A stretch of DNA of 64,000 nt. It comes from Yamagishiella unicocca (lineage: Eukaryota > Chlorophyta > Chlorophyceae > Chlamydomonadales > Volvocaceae). The stretch covers positions 248,001 through 312,000 of the forward strand of contig BDSL01000042.1 in the NCBI GenBank assembly GCA_003116995.1, in the 5' to 3' direction. Under the pieces are notes generated by a model. That model had not been told where the DNA came from and ran no database searches. It worked only from the letters and a program-made list of their open reading frames with translations. Numbering within the stretch: position 1 is the stretch's first letter; each line of letters begins with the position of its first letter. A program made the translations under genes and the position numbers. Positions 44,164-57,995 of this stretch are shown here, piece by piece.

Positions 44164-47098
44164 CTACTTCTGGTACAGGAAGAAAAAGCCAAGGGCGAAG
44201 AACGCCATCATCACAGATAGCGCCGAAGCGTAGTACGGGTAGGCGCAGACGAGGAAGCGCTCGTACTCGTTGTGCTTGAACGGGCGGACAGGGACCTGTT
44301 TGATAGCGGGTTGGAGGGCAGGCGGCATAGTGCTTGCTCAAGACAGGACAGCACAGGTCGTCAAGATGTACCTGTACCTCCGGGTTTAACAAGGACGCAG
44401 CTACTGGCCTAACATCGACGCCGGAACAGCGACCAGCTTTGGATCCCTACCACATATTAGAGCGTGGTTCCCGAAGCGTGCAACTCCGACTAAACCATCC
44501 TGCACAACGTGAACCTTTTCGCGAAAGGAGCCCACCTGATGCGTCATCTTGATGTATGAATATCCGCGGTGCGAGTAGTCGATGTAGTACTTGAATACGC
44601 CGTACACGTCAGGTACCTACGGTTTCGCAGATCACATTGGGGCCGGGTAAGGCAGGCCCCGTAGCCCGGGCCGCGTTTTCCTATCTGCGCCCAAGCGTCA
44701 AGTCCAACATACTGAAGTATCTGGCAGAGTAGCGCCCTTGCCGCTCGCCTCACCTTGAACCTCAACGAGAAGGTGCCCTGGCCATCGTGCTGCAGCGGCT
44801 GGCGAATGTAGGGGTTGAGCATGATGAACTCAAGCTGGATGTCATCAGCCCTGTAAGGACGAATGTGTGGCGCATCGCGGGACGGGACGGTTTTCTTGCC
44901 GTACATGCTCCTCCCATAGCACGCGCAGCACCACCTCCAATCAAGGAAACCCCCAAACAGGCAGCTCTGCAGGGACAGCCCGCCAACGCTCAGATGGCCA
45001 CCTCGACCCAGCATGTGCTAATGAACTTTCTTGCCCAGCGTGGCTATCTGCCAAGTGGCCTCCATTGAGTATAACTATCGCTTGAGACACAGAGACGCCA
45101 GGACCATATCTGATCTCCCATGGCGGTTCCCTACCCATCCTGCATTTGTGCGACTGTTCGGCTGGGCAACTGACTCGTAAGCACGGGTCTGACGGCGACC
45201 CTTCCCAGCCCCTGCTCGGCCTACGTGTACGGCTTGGACACGCTGCCCTCCTTCTCCGCCACGTCCACGAGGAACTCCACATCGTCGTTCACACGGTAGC
45301 CCCACGGCTGCTCGTCCGAGCCCAGGAGGTGGTGTCGCAGGTTGGACGCAACCAGCACGCCCCGGTCCTGAAACGCCCAGCGCGCCACCGTGACGCAGAA
45401 CGCCCAGTTTGCGGAGTACGTGCTGCAGGATGCATGGTCATGAAACCAAACCCAAACCGAAACGAAGGTCAGGAATCAACTTGTCAGGAGCTACGTGTGG
45501 CGCGTTACGCAACAGGTCAGGCGCCCCGACCTGCTCTCTATGCACTTGCCCTTTCAGCCTACACCAGCCTTGTAAAAGTAAAAGCTCCATTGTCTCGGCA
45601 CCGCCACGGCGCGCGAGCGCCCACCCCCCATGCCGTTTCAGGAGCTACACGGGTGTATGTCCATGCAATCCTTACCTCACGCCCCGGACTACGACCTGCG
45701 CCTCAAAGTATTTGTTTGTGAACATCTCCACGGAGCCCGCCACCAGCATGCGTGCATTGTTGCGGGCCTGCAAGCAGAGGCGTATGCAGGGAGTTAAGAA
45801 TCGCAAGGAAGGGAGAGGCTTTTGCTGAACTTCCCCGTCCGCTCTGACAACAAACTACACTCGGCGCACGTAACCCAATCCTGTGCCACCGCAGACTTGT
45901 GAGCCGTTATGACTATCTTCGCGCACCTGAACAGCAGTAACCAGCGAAATCGCCGATCCGACCATGAGCGTCGGCGGCTCCAGCACGCCGGACTTCGGAA
46001 CGTGACTGTACGCCGTCTTGGAGGCCCCCACTACAACAGTAGCCTGCATAGCACGGTATGGGTTGCCAGTATATGCGAGACCGGGGATGTGTTGCGTGCG
46101 AGTCGAAAATTTACGTGGGCACAGCCCTCCCTTAATTCCCCGCGGTCACGTCCGGGGGTAGCAACTGATGATTTGCAACTACGGATACGTAAGCATGGCG
46201 TATCAGTAACGTGTATTGAGGACGGGTGAATGGAACATTGGAGCGGTAACGATGGTGCGTGTCAGTGGATCACGGCTGGGTCACCGGGTTACGGGAGTAA
46301 ATCCGAAATCGTTAATGTCGTAACCCTAAATCGTTAAAGCCCACCACGGCTGAACCCATAATACATCGACTACTTACAAGTTCAGAGTCCGCGGGAACGG
46401 TGGCTGCAATACCGCGGAAGATGATGGGCTCCTGAAGGAGTACAAGTGAGGACCACACCGTCAGGTAAACTGGTAAGGTCCAAGGCTACTTGAGCACCAT
46501 ATGAACAGCATGGACTGACATACGCACCTTGAATGGCCCTCCAACCATTACGGGCGCATCGACGATGTCACCAGCGGCAACCAGCGTATGATCCTCCTGG
46601 CCATCCATGGTGGCGTAGTTGAAATGATCGAAGATTTTCGCCCCCCGGTCATCCAAATCTACTCCAAATTCAGCTGCCAGATTGCGCATCACCTCCGACA
46701 CGTCTGAGCTGACAGCAAGCAAAACATTGTGCCCCGAGTCGACAAAGTCGAGGATAGTCTGCTGGTCGATACTTCCACCAAAGCCTGCAATAGACAGCCC
46801 AGCTCAGTTTCATCCATAGAATGATGACGGCTCACGTTGATCAGTTCGAACCTTCAGCCTTGGGTGCGAAAAGGACCAGATCATCGTAAAGCCAAGCGCC
46901 ATACTCCCGAAGCTTGAGATTAGGTTCCTTGTAGCCCTTCACACTGAGCTGGAAGCCAGCCGTTTCCAGAGAGCTAAAGAAGCTGGAGTACTTCTCCGCT
47001 TCATTGGCATTTTGGAGCAGCACAAGAACGGACTTTCCGGCACAAGCAAAATTGAGGACAGCCAGAACGGCCAAGGCCGCAAGGACCCGTCTCGCCAT
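44164..47098 (-). CDS. DDOST: OST48/DDOST/WBP1 subunit of oligosaccharyltransferase
   Basis: Nine phase-consistent exons (minus): 47098-46852, 46784-46528, 46431-46378, 46043-45927, 45767-45676, 45422-45225, 44850-44754, 44616-44536, 44295-44164, giving 424 aa (human 456). It is a non-catalytic subunit of the complex that transfers the N-glycan to nascent proteins in the ER. A signal peptide ([20 protein letters not shown]) precedes the lumenal domain. Matches run along the whole family: [102 protein letters not shown] and [15 protein letters not shown]. The single C-terminal membrane span ([20 protein letters not shown]) follows, and the protein ends in QK, so the usual dilysine ER signal is not obvious. 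The GTAAGG donor at 45675 is chosen over an earlier GT because it alone keeps the frame. Confidence 0.96.
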
Positions 47099-48467
47099 GG
47101 TATGGAGTTGTGAAAGCAAACGTTTGGGTGGAGTCGCTAAGTCGACACTCTGCAGGTAGGACGAACGTACGGCAGCAAGTACCAACTCTAGCCCATAACA
47201 CTACGAGTTAGTTAACGTTGGAATAAGCCAATAAACGAAATAGGCCTGTCAGATGAATAACGGCGCAGCGTTTCCAAGCTGGCATACAAACAGCATTCCT
47301 ATCTCAACTGTGTAGGATAGGAGATTCGTAAGCTGTGCGCCGACACATGCGGAAGAGGCAAATCTATTTGTGCGCACCTCAACATTCTCCCCTGGGGTCG
47401 GGTACCTGGCCCCGCATGCCCATCCCGCAGCACGACGTGTACGACGCAGCATAGGCATAAGGTCTACGCTTAGCAATACTCATTAACTCCTTGAACCGGC
47501 ATACTTCTACGTTCATCACATACAAACGTACTTTTGTTGCCTGCTCCACCTCTAAAACTGCTTCTTAGACGCTGTTACCGCTTCAGGAGTCCGTTTATCT
47601 TCATTCCTGCGGACTACGCCACTTGATGCAAAATTCCTGCGTACCTTCTGCGTCGGTTGTAACAACGCCTGCGATGGCTGCAGAGGACCTACTCCCGGAC
47701 TTCGTGCCCAGCCTGGGCCCCTGGCTCTAACACGCACAAGTGGCCCTGATGACGCTCCCACAACGCAAGCGGCGACGCCATGGGCACGACATATAACGGC
47801 TTGATGAGGTCACGTCGTCGGGAGGACAGGAGCCTTCAGGAGCACACTCGCGCCCTAAGGAGCGCAGAGCCGGAACATTGCAATGATGGGTGGTGGGGCT
47901 TGTGCCTACCCGGCATACCTTGTAAGGAATCCATACGGAGCATAGAGTATGCCGGACTGAATCCAGGCAACAGGCGGGCGCTGGTGTACCATATCCCCTT
48001 GTATACACTACGTTCCGTAGCCGATGGAGGCGCGATTTATCCTGTACCTTATATGCATGAGCTTGATGCTGATTATCATGAGCATGTTGGCCTGGCCCCC
48101 GGGGGACCCCAAGGTCGTGGGTCGTGGGTCGGTCGAATCGAAATTCCTCATTGCCGGCATGAACGTATTGATATGTTAATGTTTTTCATAATCCAAAGGA
48201 GCTTTGCGGTTTTTGGTATGTGTGCGCAAGGAATGGCGGCCTGCTCCTGAGTGCACGAGGTCTGCCTCTCCATGCGATCTATTGCGCCAAAGTAAGGTTA
48301 CATGTTTTACTACCTTGCACCCTTGTACATAGTTAATTAGCTGCATGTTACAGCAAGGGCAGGTACAGGTCTTGAGGTCGATCATTGCGACAGAGAGGCC
48401 AGCTAGCATGATAGGCTAAGAGGGGTAGCTTTACTCTTATCTTTTGGCTAATTAACACGTGGCGTCA
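47099..48467. other. Divergent intergenic region between OST48 and the PHD gene
   Basis: About 1.4 kb that must contain both promoters and both 5' UTRs. I see no coding feature or named regulatory motif. The part next to the PHD gene (48140-48460) is AT-richer. Confidence 0.45.
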
Positions 48468-51400
48468 ATGGAGGCTTCTGCTTCGCTAACGGGTCCCGGT
48501 CAAAGCGTTCCCGCGGTTGCATCCCTAGCGTGTGCACTCCGGGTCGGTGAAGAGGTTTTCCGTGAGGCTCTACAGAAAGCTCCAACACTTCCAAAACTAG
48601 CTGATGTTGGAAGAGCGCCATCTACGCTAGCGGATGCAATATTGGCCAGGGATGCAAAGGAGGAGGAGCGGCGGAGGCGTGAAGCGGTCAGAAAGGATGT
48701 AAAGATAAAAGGCAAGCAAGTTACACCTTTACCAGCTGTTGTGGAGCAGGCAGCTCCAGCGCCAACGCCAGGACTCCATATTGGCAACGTCAACGAGGCA
48801 TCGGCTTTCTGGTTGTTTGTAGAGGTAAGAGCTGATGGCCCCCGTTGACTGCTACTCGAGAGACCAAGATGTTCGTCCTTCCTTTCCGTCGCAGGACTAC
48901 TTTCGGGACGTGACACAGGAGGATATTATGGCGCTCATGCCGGTCGCGCTGAACCCGAATGAGGACGACAGCCTAACTGTGCCTTATCTTGGCCGCGATC
49001 CCCGTGGTGTGGAACCCCCGCTTCCGACTAAGGGCACTATTCGCGAAGACGAGGACGCCCTGGAGGTCCGTGGGCCACCTGTCTTGTCCTGCAAAGATTG
49101 GGTCCACCAGCGATTAAGCTCACAGAACTGGGCATAGTGAGCTGTCAGAGGTGTTGATAGCACTGGCATGGGCGGTTGGCGTCGCGCCGTTAACTTTGCA
49201 ACTGAACTGACCGTCTCATGACATGCCTTTCCCTCTCATGCATGCCGCGATTGATTGGTTCGTGCGTCTCGCTGCCCAACTTCGGATTTTGCAGCGCCGC
49301 GGACGGGGCCGAGGGGGGGGGAAGCTCGAACTGCGCCCAGGCGACGCAGCCGGTGCGCCCGGCAGCGGCAGCCAGGCATTGTTGCCACAGGCGCCGCTGC
49401 TGCAGCTTCAGGCAACAGCAGATGCACTTGTTCAGGGCTGGCGGCCAGATGGTAGACCAGCGGCGACCATGCTCGATGCCTGCACGGATGAGGAGGCGCG
49501 GGCGTTCTGTATGCTGGCCCACAAACTGGGCTTGCTCGATGATGGAGATGTGGGTTTGTCCAACAGACAGCTTGGAGCCCCCGCCTTCGGAACAATGGAC
49601 CGTACTCAACTTGACCGGCTGTTGCACAAGGTCAGCCAGCTAGGCGGCGCTGCTGAGGGCGAACTTGGCCGCTTGCACCACGCCACAAGTGATGTGACTG
49701 GCGCCAGTCTGCAGCCGCGGCCTTCTGACGGGGCCAAGGGGGCTTCAGCCGACGCAATGGTGACAGGTGATGAGGACACACAGTCATCCAACAAGGGGTA
49801 CAGCCAGGAGTTGCCGCGGGCCGCGTGCGGCGATTACATGCATCCCTACCTGCGGCTGCTCCTAGAGCGTCCCTGTACTGCGTACGTGCTGAACCCCTGC
49901 GCTGGCACGGGCAGCCTCGTGGACTCAGCGCAGGACGACGAGGACGCCATGGGTGGGGGTTTTGCAGGCGGCAACAGGGCCGTGCGCGGCCAGGGCTTGG
50001 CAGCAGGCGGCGCAGGGTTTTACACAGTGAAGACGCCAGCACCAAGCAAGGTGGCTTTCAAGGTGTACGGCAGTTCGGCACAAGACGCTGGATCCTCGCC
50101 GCTGACAGCCGCATTCGATCCAAACAGCACGGCGGGCCCCTCGCTATCAGTCGGTCCGAGCGGTGGCAACTTTCACGAGCAGCAACTGGAGCTGCAGCAG
50201 CTTCCTCCACTGCCACCACAGCAGCAGCAATCTGACGACCCTAGCGGGGCATTCACCGGAAGTCATCTGTCGGCTTCGACTCCAATCCTCGGTGGGCTGG
50301 GTCCAGCAGCTGACAAGGCAGGAGCTGCTAGGGGTGGACGTGCACGCACTTCGGTGAACTACAGTGCGCTCGCGGGCAAGAAAGACAAAGAACGCGAGCG
50401 GGAGATGAAGGAGCGTGAGAAGGAGGAACGGGAACGCGCCAAGTCAGTGGTGCCAAAGATGAAACGGAAGCCGGGCCCCAAGTCTGGTGCCAGCTGGAGC
50501 GCAGGCGGCGCGGGCGCTGGGGGCTTTGCAGGGCTGCAGAAGCCCCTGACCAATAACCCTCTTGCGCTGCTGAACAAAGCCCCGTTACTCTTCAAGGACG
50601 ACCCCGGATCCAATGCCACGACGGCAGCGGTGCACAACCTGGTCGCTGAGGGTGCGTCGAAAGGACATGGAACGGGGAAATGGAAGGGGTCTGGGATAAT
50701 GTAGGCAAACCGATTGACGTGCATGACTGCATGCGATGACTTGGTTGGAGAATGCAGTTATCAAAAGGGGCCGCATAATGTTACGCGGATGTGGGTCATG
50801 CAGCCCCGCTTGTCAGATCACTGATGTCGATATCGGGTACTGCAAGTGATGCCGAACGCTTCCCTGCTGCTCGAATCGTCACAGTTTTGGAATTTGTCCC
50901 CTTGTCAACATGTCAATATGCCGCTGCCATGTGACATCCAGGCGGTCCTGAGGGCAGCCTTGACCAGCAGTGGACGCAACTAGATGCCGCCGCAGACGTG
51001 ATGTCCATGGCGCCGGACGACGAGGTTCTCGCGGAGCTGGTGGCTTTGCAAAGCGAGCTGGTGCAGCAGGTGAGTGCCGGGGGCGTGTAATGAAGGGGCA
51101 GTACCGGGAGGTGAAGGGCGTTGGGAGGGTGTACACTGACGCCTCCTGAATGAGCGGACGGGGTGTTTGCGCAGCTGTGTTCAGGAAGTTACTTCATTGC
51201 GTTATATACGGGTTCATTGCGTATTCAGTATTCTTCAAATTGAGTCACAAACATTCGCAAAGTAGGCAGGGTCATTAGTCAGCGCTCCTAAGGTTCACAA
51301 GTCGGCGACAACAACGTCCTCGAATTACCTGATACAGGTCGCCATCAACCGCGCCCGAGTCGCTGCTGTGATGGAGGCCGTGGTGTCCGACCTGCCGATG

Positions 51401-54400
51401 CAGCGCGCTGCGAACCAGCAGCGCGCCGATATGGAGGAGCAGATCAGGGTGTACTTACAGGTGATTTGCCCGTACGGGTGCGCGGAATGTGTGTACGGGT
51501 GCACTGAGGCTGTACATGTTTGGTGCTTATTAGCGCCGGCATAAAAACTGTGCAAGCAATCATTTCAATAGTTGGATCACCCCTGCGTCAACCCCTGCAG
51601 CGTAAGGCCGAGGTGAAGCGCAACCTCAAGCGCGAGAAGCGTGAAATGGAGAAGCGCCAAGCGCTGGCTGCGCTCAACGAGCCTGCTAGTCCCCGCGCAG
51701 TTATTGGCCGTCCAAAGAAGTTTGCAAGCATGCCGACGGGTACCTATGATGGCATGGGCATGGGGGACGGCGCGGAAGTTGCCGAGCCCTGGCGCGGCGG
51801 CACACCCGGCGTCAGCGGCGGCGAAGGCGGTACGCCGATGGAGCTTGCGCCCGCGGCAGATGACTTCGAGCTGGTGGACGCGTTGGCGCAGAGGTGAGCG
51901 GGCGGGACGGGAACAAGTAGCCTAACTCCCCTCCGGCTGGGTGACCCGCATCCGTCCGTGTTGTGTGTGCATCCGCTAAGCGCAGCCAACATTCCGTGCG
52001 GTCGTTACTACGGAGCTTTCGGTCAGGCACGAGCCTTTAGCCTGCTGTCGGACTAGGGGGCTAGGTTAGGTTCCTAGCCAGTACCGTCGCCAGCCGCGAA
52101 GTGAGGTTTGCAAAATAAAATGAGATGTTGAGGTATGTAAGATGTTCTTTAGATGCCCGAAACCGGTCCGTGCCCATGCATTGTGGCCGCCACGTCACCA
52201 CCACAGGACGCATGACGAAGAGGCGCTGTGCGCTATCTGCGGAGACGGGCTCTCCGTGGATCCCAACATGATTGTCTTTTGCGAGCGCTGCGATATCGCC
52301 GTGCACCAGCACTGCTACGGAGTACGCAGCATTCCAGCAGGTATGTCTCAGGGGGCTGTCGGTCCGTGAAGGTTAATCGACATCGATATTGGGATGGGCT
52401 CTTGTCTTAGACGTTGCCCCTTACTGGGTGCGACTCGTCGGTGTGCACGGGAATTACGTCCGGGCGCAGGTAATGTGGGTAATTAGGTGTCCTATCGCTT
52501 GCTTATAACGACTCGGCACCAGGAGCGCGCAAGTGTACTGTACAGAAATCCCTTACTGTTGGACACCCATTTCCTAGTGGACCCGCCAGGCGCTCGATGC
52601 GCTTCTCTCCGTGCATCTCTTGCAACTGCTCCGTGCATCTCTTGCAACCGCAGAGGAGTGGTTGTGCTGGCCGTGCCGGCTGTACGAGGAGACGCAGCGC
52701 GCTACAGGCGCGCCACAGAGCGAGATCCGTCCCAAGCGGTGGGAGATGGAGGCTCGTGGCATTACGCACGCAGAGCTGCCCGGGGGTTCGCTCGCGGTGG
52801 GGTGCTGCCTCTGCCCCGTGCGGCAGGGCGCATTCAAGCGCACAACGGACGGCAAGGCTTGGTGCCACGTGGTGGGTACTGGGAGAAGAGACGTGCGACA
52901 CAAGGAGGCACGCGTGGAGGGGGTGTTCCATGGCTGAAGGTCGCTGGAGGCGGCGCGTTATTCCTTCTTCCTTCACTGTGCACTGGATCCCTCGCCTCCT
53001 ACCCCGTCGCACTCCGCTCGGGGTTCCGTGAGCAAACCTCGACTCAAGTGTTTGACTTATGGCGTCCACACTCAGGCCCTTGACATTGCCATGTCTGTCT
53101 GTCCATGGCGCCAGGTGTGTGGGCTGTGGCATGAGGGCCCTGCGGTGCTGCCCATGGACTCGCCAGATACTATCGACAACGTGGCGGCAATCAAACCGGA
53201 GCGCTGGCGCTCTCCATGCAGCCTGTGCCAAAGGGTGAGCGCGCTGGCGGGGCGACCGGGCACAGCAGGGGCATGGCCAGGGCCATCTGGCTAAGGAGTT
53301 CAGACTAGACAGGTCCAATGTGGCCCTGAGGGCGCAGCGCTGAGGGCGGGGCGATGGGTGGGCAGACTGACAGACATCCGGATAAGTCCCTGGGTGCACT
53401 GGCGTTACTATGCTGCTTCAATCGGTACTCGGTCCCGTTTGGTTTCCCATTGCCGCTGCGATGACCGCGCGTTGGTTTACTTTCCGCGACTATGGCCGCC
53501 CATCGTTTTGTTCCACCTTGGAGCAGGTCGCAGGCGCGGTGGTCAAGTGCAACTACGGCCACTGCCAGGCATACTTCCACCCGCTGTGTGGCCGGCGAGC
53601 CGGCAACTACCTGGTGGCACGAGTGCAGCAGGGAGCCAGGACACTGCGCTACCGCGCCTACTGCCACAACCACTCAGAAGGGCAGCGCAACAAGGACATG
53701 CAAACGGGCGCAGCAGCCAGGGTAAGCGGCAGCACTTGGGCCATCTGGGCTGGTTATGAGTTGTCTGAGAGCATGGGGTGCGGAGCCGCAAAGGCTGTCA
53801 TAACGTTGGCCACCGCACGCACACGCTCCTACGCCTTCGCCATGAATGACCATATTGTTGCAGGCATTGGAGGTGTTCACGAACGCGCCCAGCGCAAAGC
53901 CCCTCAAGCGGGGAGGCTCCGTCGGCACACTGTCAACGGACGGCGTCGAAGGAGGCTTCGGACAGGGCGGCGGGGCGCCCAACGCCGGTGGGCACCTGGA
54001 CATGCAGTATGGGGACCAGGAGGCTGCAGCAGCTGCAGCTGCGGCTGCGGCAGCAGCGGTGGCGGCGGCGGGTATCCTGCCTGTGAAGAAGAAGTTTGGG
54101 CGACCACCCAAGCTCTACAAGCAGCAGCAGCTGTTGCTGCAGCAGATGCAGGTAAGGAGGCTGTCTGTTCACAATGGGCGTCTTAGGGGAGAACTGTCCT
54201 TGACAACCAAATCTAGGCGTTTTCGTTGGAAGTGAGACGGTTACCTTAATCGCTAAGCGCTATCGTCCGTGGGATACGGCTCGCTTTTGTCTCTGCGGGA
54301 AGCCCCAGCCTCTCGCTGGGCTGTGTAGGAAATGTGAGACGATTGCAGTTTGTGCCTAAGCTCTCCTTTCTTCACTGCTGTGTTTCCAGTTGGCGAATGC

Positions 54401-57400
54401 GCAGGCCGGACTGTCGGCTGCTCCAGGGGAGCTGCAAGCTGGCCTGCCTGCGCTGGCCTCGCCCGCGGCGCATGCGCCGGAACCGAACGCTGCCGAATCG
54501 GCAATGCCGGTTGGACCTGCAGCCTTTCCAGACGCAGCAGGAGCCATGGACGGCCTAGCCGGAAGCCCTGCGGCGGGCCTACCGTCGGGTCCTGGCGGCG
54601 CCGCTGCCGTAGGGAGGCCGCCGCTGCCCGGATCGAGGTTATCCCTTACGGCCATGGCCAAGCGGAAGGCGGCGGTGGCGGCCGGAGGGCCTGCGGTGGG
54701 TGCCGTCGGCACGTCGTCGTCCTCAGCTGGGCCGGCCGCACCAGACGGCAGCGGCGTGGCGACGCAGCCGGCTGGCCTAGAGCAGCCCCAGCCAGTCATT
54801 AAGACGGAGGCCGGGCCCAGAGTGAAGGCCCCTGGCCGCGTCACTCCATCCACCAGCCTCCAGGCGAGGGCTGAGGCTATGGCCGGTCTTGAAGCTGGCG
54901 GTGTTGATCAGGCCGCTGCCGCATCACCCGTCGCCCACGACGCTGCCGACGAGCTGGACTTTGGGCAAGCTGGGGGCAGCAGGGCCTGGGCTTCGATGCC
55001 GGGTGCGAAGGCCACCACTAGTAAAACCAGCAGTGGGGCCGCTGGTGCGAAGGTGGCCGGCAAGGCCCGCCAGTCTTCCTCTGGCATGGCGCCACTGGTA
55101 GGGGGCGGAGCAGCTGCGACAACGTCGTCGGGGCACAAGCAGCGCTTGAGGTCGGCGGTAAAGGAAGAACCGACGGCGGAAGGGGATTCTGCTGACGGGC
55201 CGTCTACTTCGGCCGCTGCTGCGGCAGCGGCAGCCGCGGCCCGCTCCCGGGTGGCGGCAGCAGCAGCCGCTGCTACGATTGCAGCAGGTGGCGCTGTGAC
55301 TCTAGAGCGGCTCGCTGAGCTGGAGCATAATCGGTCCATGCTGGGTAGGTGGGGGCCTAACAGCGTGCGCCAGGAGCTGGAGCTGCTGCGCACAATGGCG
55401 GACACGGTAAGGTGTCGAACGGATGAAGAGGAATTCGTGGAGTTGATCACTTAAGGAGCTTGCCCATTTCATGGCTATGGCATCTGCACGAGCGGCGGTC
55501 GCTCCAGCAAGGGGAAACCCACCCTACGCCGCCCAAAATACCATTTTTTGCAAATGTATTCGTCATTACCGTTTACATATGGTGAACATCTCGAATGCAA
55601 GGCCGTCTGTCCAGCATGTTGGGGCTGTATTAATGTACTTACTGGAAGGATCCAGCCAACCTAACTGCATCCCATGTGCATGAACAGGTCCGGAGGCGTG
55701 AGAGGTGCAAGCGGTCTCAGTATCGGCTGCTCCGCGACGCGACGTCAGCGCAGGGATCGCAACCAGAAGCCGTGTTGGCGCTTCTTGAGGTGAGGCCCTG
55801 AGAGCTGGCACGGCCAACGGCGCAGCAGGGTTGCGGGTGGCACGGCGGGGCCATGCAGATTGTGGATAGGCCGCTCATAGGAAACGTGTATATACCCCCT
55901 GAATTGGCACGGGCGAATTGGGGGAGAGGCTGCAGCTGAAAGGAGCGGGAGTCCAAATGTGGCCGCCGGCATGGAGCTTAACATTGCGGCTATCGTGCCC
56001 CCTGGGTCGCAGGGCTGGGAGTGGCCTCCATGCCATGCGAGCCCCTTCTCTGCTGAAGACCACGTCGAGCCGCCGGCGGTGACGGCGCTGGATTTGTTTT
56101 TGGAGGCCAACAAGCCGACCGACACCGCAAGGGCAGCAGCCGGCGGCGCGGCCGCGGCTGGGTCGGTTGGCAGCGGTGGTGGCGGTGGCGCCAAGCGGCA
56201 CCGGACCGACAGCATTGCAGCCGGCGCCCCGACCAGCAGCGGCGGTGGCGAGGAGCTGCAGCCCGTCAAGAGGATTAAGCTAAAGAGCAGCACGCCTACA
56301 GGTGGGCCACATCGCCGAATATGGTAGCTGAGTAGGCGTCGGGGGTCGTGGACGGCGGAGCAAAGAATGGATGGGCTGGAAAGGTTGGCGCGCTGGGTTG
56401 GCCTGTTGCTGGGGGTCGAACACTGGGCAACGAAGGCGTGCTATCGTTATAGTAGGGCAGCGTGGACAGCGCGGCCAAGTCCGCGATGTCGGGTTCTGAG
56501 TCTTCGTCCTTAGGAGCCGTGTGCCATTGCTCTACAGAGCAATGTTTTTTTACACCACCTGCACAGCGAACTGGCGGACTGACCCTGGCATGTACCGACG
56601 CTGCCGCCACAGGGGGCCCCAAGGAGACCATGAAGGAGATCATGAGCGGTCGCGACTGGAGACGGCGCGTGGTCATGGGGCCCGATGGCAAATGGATCCC
56701 GCGGGCTTCGCCGGGCGGCAGAGGCCACAAAGCCGGTGCCAAGAGCACTGGCTTCGGCGGCGGCGGCAGCAGCAGCAAGGTCAGTCGTGACGACGGGGCG
56801 GCTGCACGGACGACGACGACCGAGTTGGACGAGGAGGTGTTTGAGGATGCAGAGGGGGGGTTCCGGGAGGTGGAGGCTGGAGGGAAAGACGGGGACGAGG
56901 ACATGGAGGACGCTACGGGCGACGCTGACAAAGAGGAGGAGGAGGGGGAGGAGGAGGACGGCAACGACGACAGTGGCAGCAGTAGTAGCAGCAGCAGCAG
57001 CGACCGGGATAACGCGGGCGACGGCGGCGGGGATGACGGTGGCGACGTGCGGAGTGGAGGCGGCGGCAACGATGACGGCGGGGGCGACGACGGTGGAGGG
57101 GATGGCGACTCGGGGCCTCCTCGGCAGGAGGGCGGCAGCGGTGCCGCCTCACCACGCGCTGGCACGCCAAGCGCTGGTGGAGCCGGTGGGGCCCAGGAGG
57201 TGGCGATGGCTGATGCAGTGGATGCGGTGGAAGAGAAGCAGGGGCAGGATGCTGTGGGCAGCGTCGGGAAGGAGCGCGCTACTACGGCTGAGGCGTCTAT
57301 GGAAGTTCCAAAGGCGGGCGAAGCCGGCACGGCAGGTGGTGACGATGACGCGGTCAAGGGAGCTGTATCTGGTGAGGCCGAGGCGGGCAGTGGTTCCGAC

Positions 57401-57995
57401 GTCACGGACAGAGGCACAGACGGCGCCCAGCACACCACGGGCCAGCCTACCAAGCGGGCGGTCCAGCAGCAGCACCGAGGCAGCATCAACATTAAGGGGA
57501 AGGGCACGGCTGGGTGCGACAACGCCGGCGTCAGCAACGGCAGCCGCAAGCTGAAAGGGTCGGAGGACGACAATATCAGTTCTGACGGTGAGCGATGAAG
57601 GGCTCTGGAAATGCTGTGTGCGAAGTGGACTGCGGTATAACTCTGGTGATCTAGCAACAACACTCTAGCTGTCGAGCTGTCACCCACACGTACCGCCCAC
57701 AGCGTCAGCCCACCGCCTCGGAAAGTACAACACGTTTCCAAGCTCCTTCTGTTGACGTGCGTGCTTGCTTGCCCGAGGATTCCAGTCTCACCTCCTCGCC
57801 TGCTATAATGCCGCCCGCCCTCCCGCCCTTTGCCTCCGTTTGCTCGCGTCGCGCCCTTACATAGACGCTCCCATCGCCGCGTTGTCGCGCGCGGTGGAAC
57901 TGCCTCGCGAGCCCCGGGCCCTCATGAGCCAGCGCACCGCAGAAGCCGTCAACGCCCAGCTCCCCCGGGGCTATCGTTTCGAGAAGGCGCCGTGA
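48468..57995 (+). CDS. Large PHD-zinc knuckle-ePHD (PZP) chromatin protein with AT-hook-like motifs
   Basis: Sixteen exons: 48468-48824, 48895-49136, 49295-50651, 50942-51069, 51338-51460, 51601-51893, 52207-52340, 52654-52871, 53115-53234, 53527-53721, 53864-54151, 54390-55406, 55688-55789, 55929-56301, 56613-57587, 57865-57995; about 2017 aa. The PZP module of JADE/BRPF/AF10-type histone readers is clear. Its PHD has CAICGDGLS, FCERCDIAVHQHCYG and WLCWPCRL. The knuckle has GCCLCPV and WCHVVCGLWH. The ePHD has CSLCQR, CNYGHCQAYFHPLCG and YCHNH. AT-hook-like motifs occur (GRPKKF, KRKPGPKSG, KFGRPPKLYK). There is a charged K/R/E helix in exon 3, a poly-Ala run in exon 11, and a long acidic D/E/S/G tract in exon 15. 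No bromodomain was seen. The exon 2-3 join is one base out of frame unless the G run at 49313-49321 is miscounted. The acceptor at 55927-55928 is weak. Likely nuclear. Confidence 0.86.

Noticed and set aside
56296..57741. 481-codon open frame on the minus strand
   Set aside because: It is the antisense of the acidic GAC/GAG/GGC-rich exon of the PHD gene and reads as Pro/Ser/Leu repeats. The plus strand has matching splice phases and continues a real domain protein.
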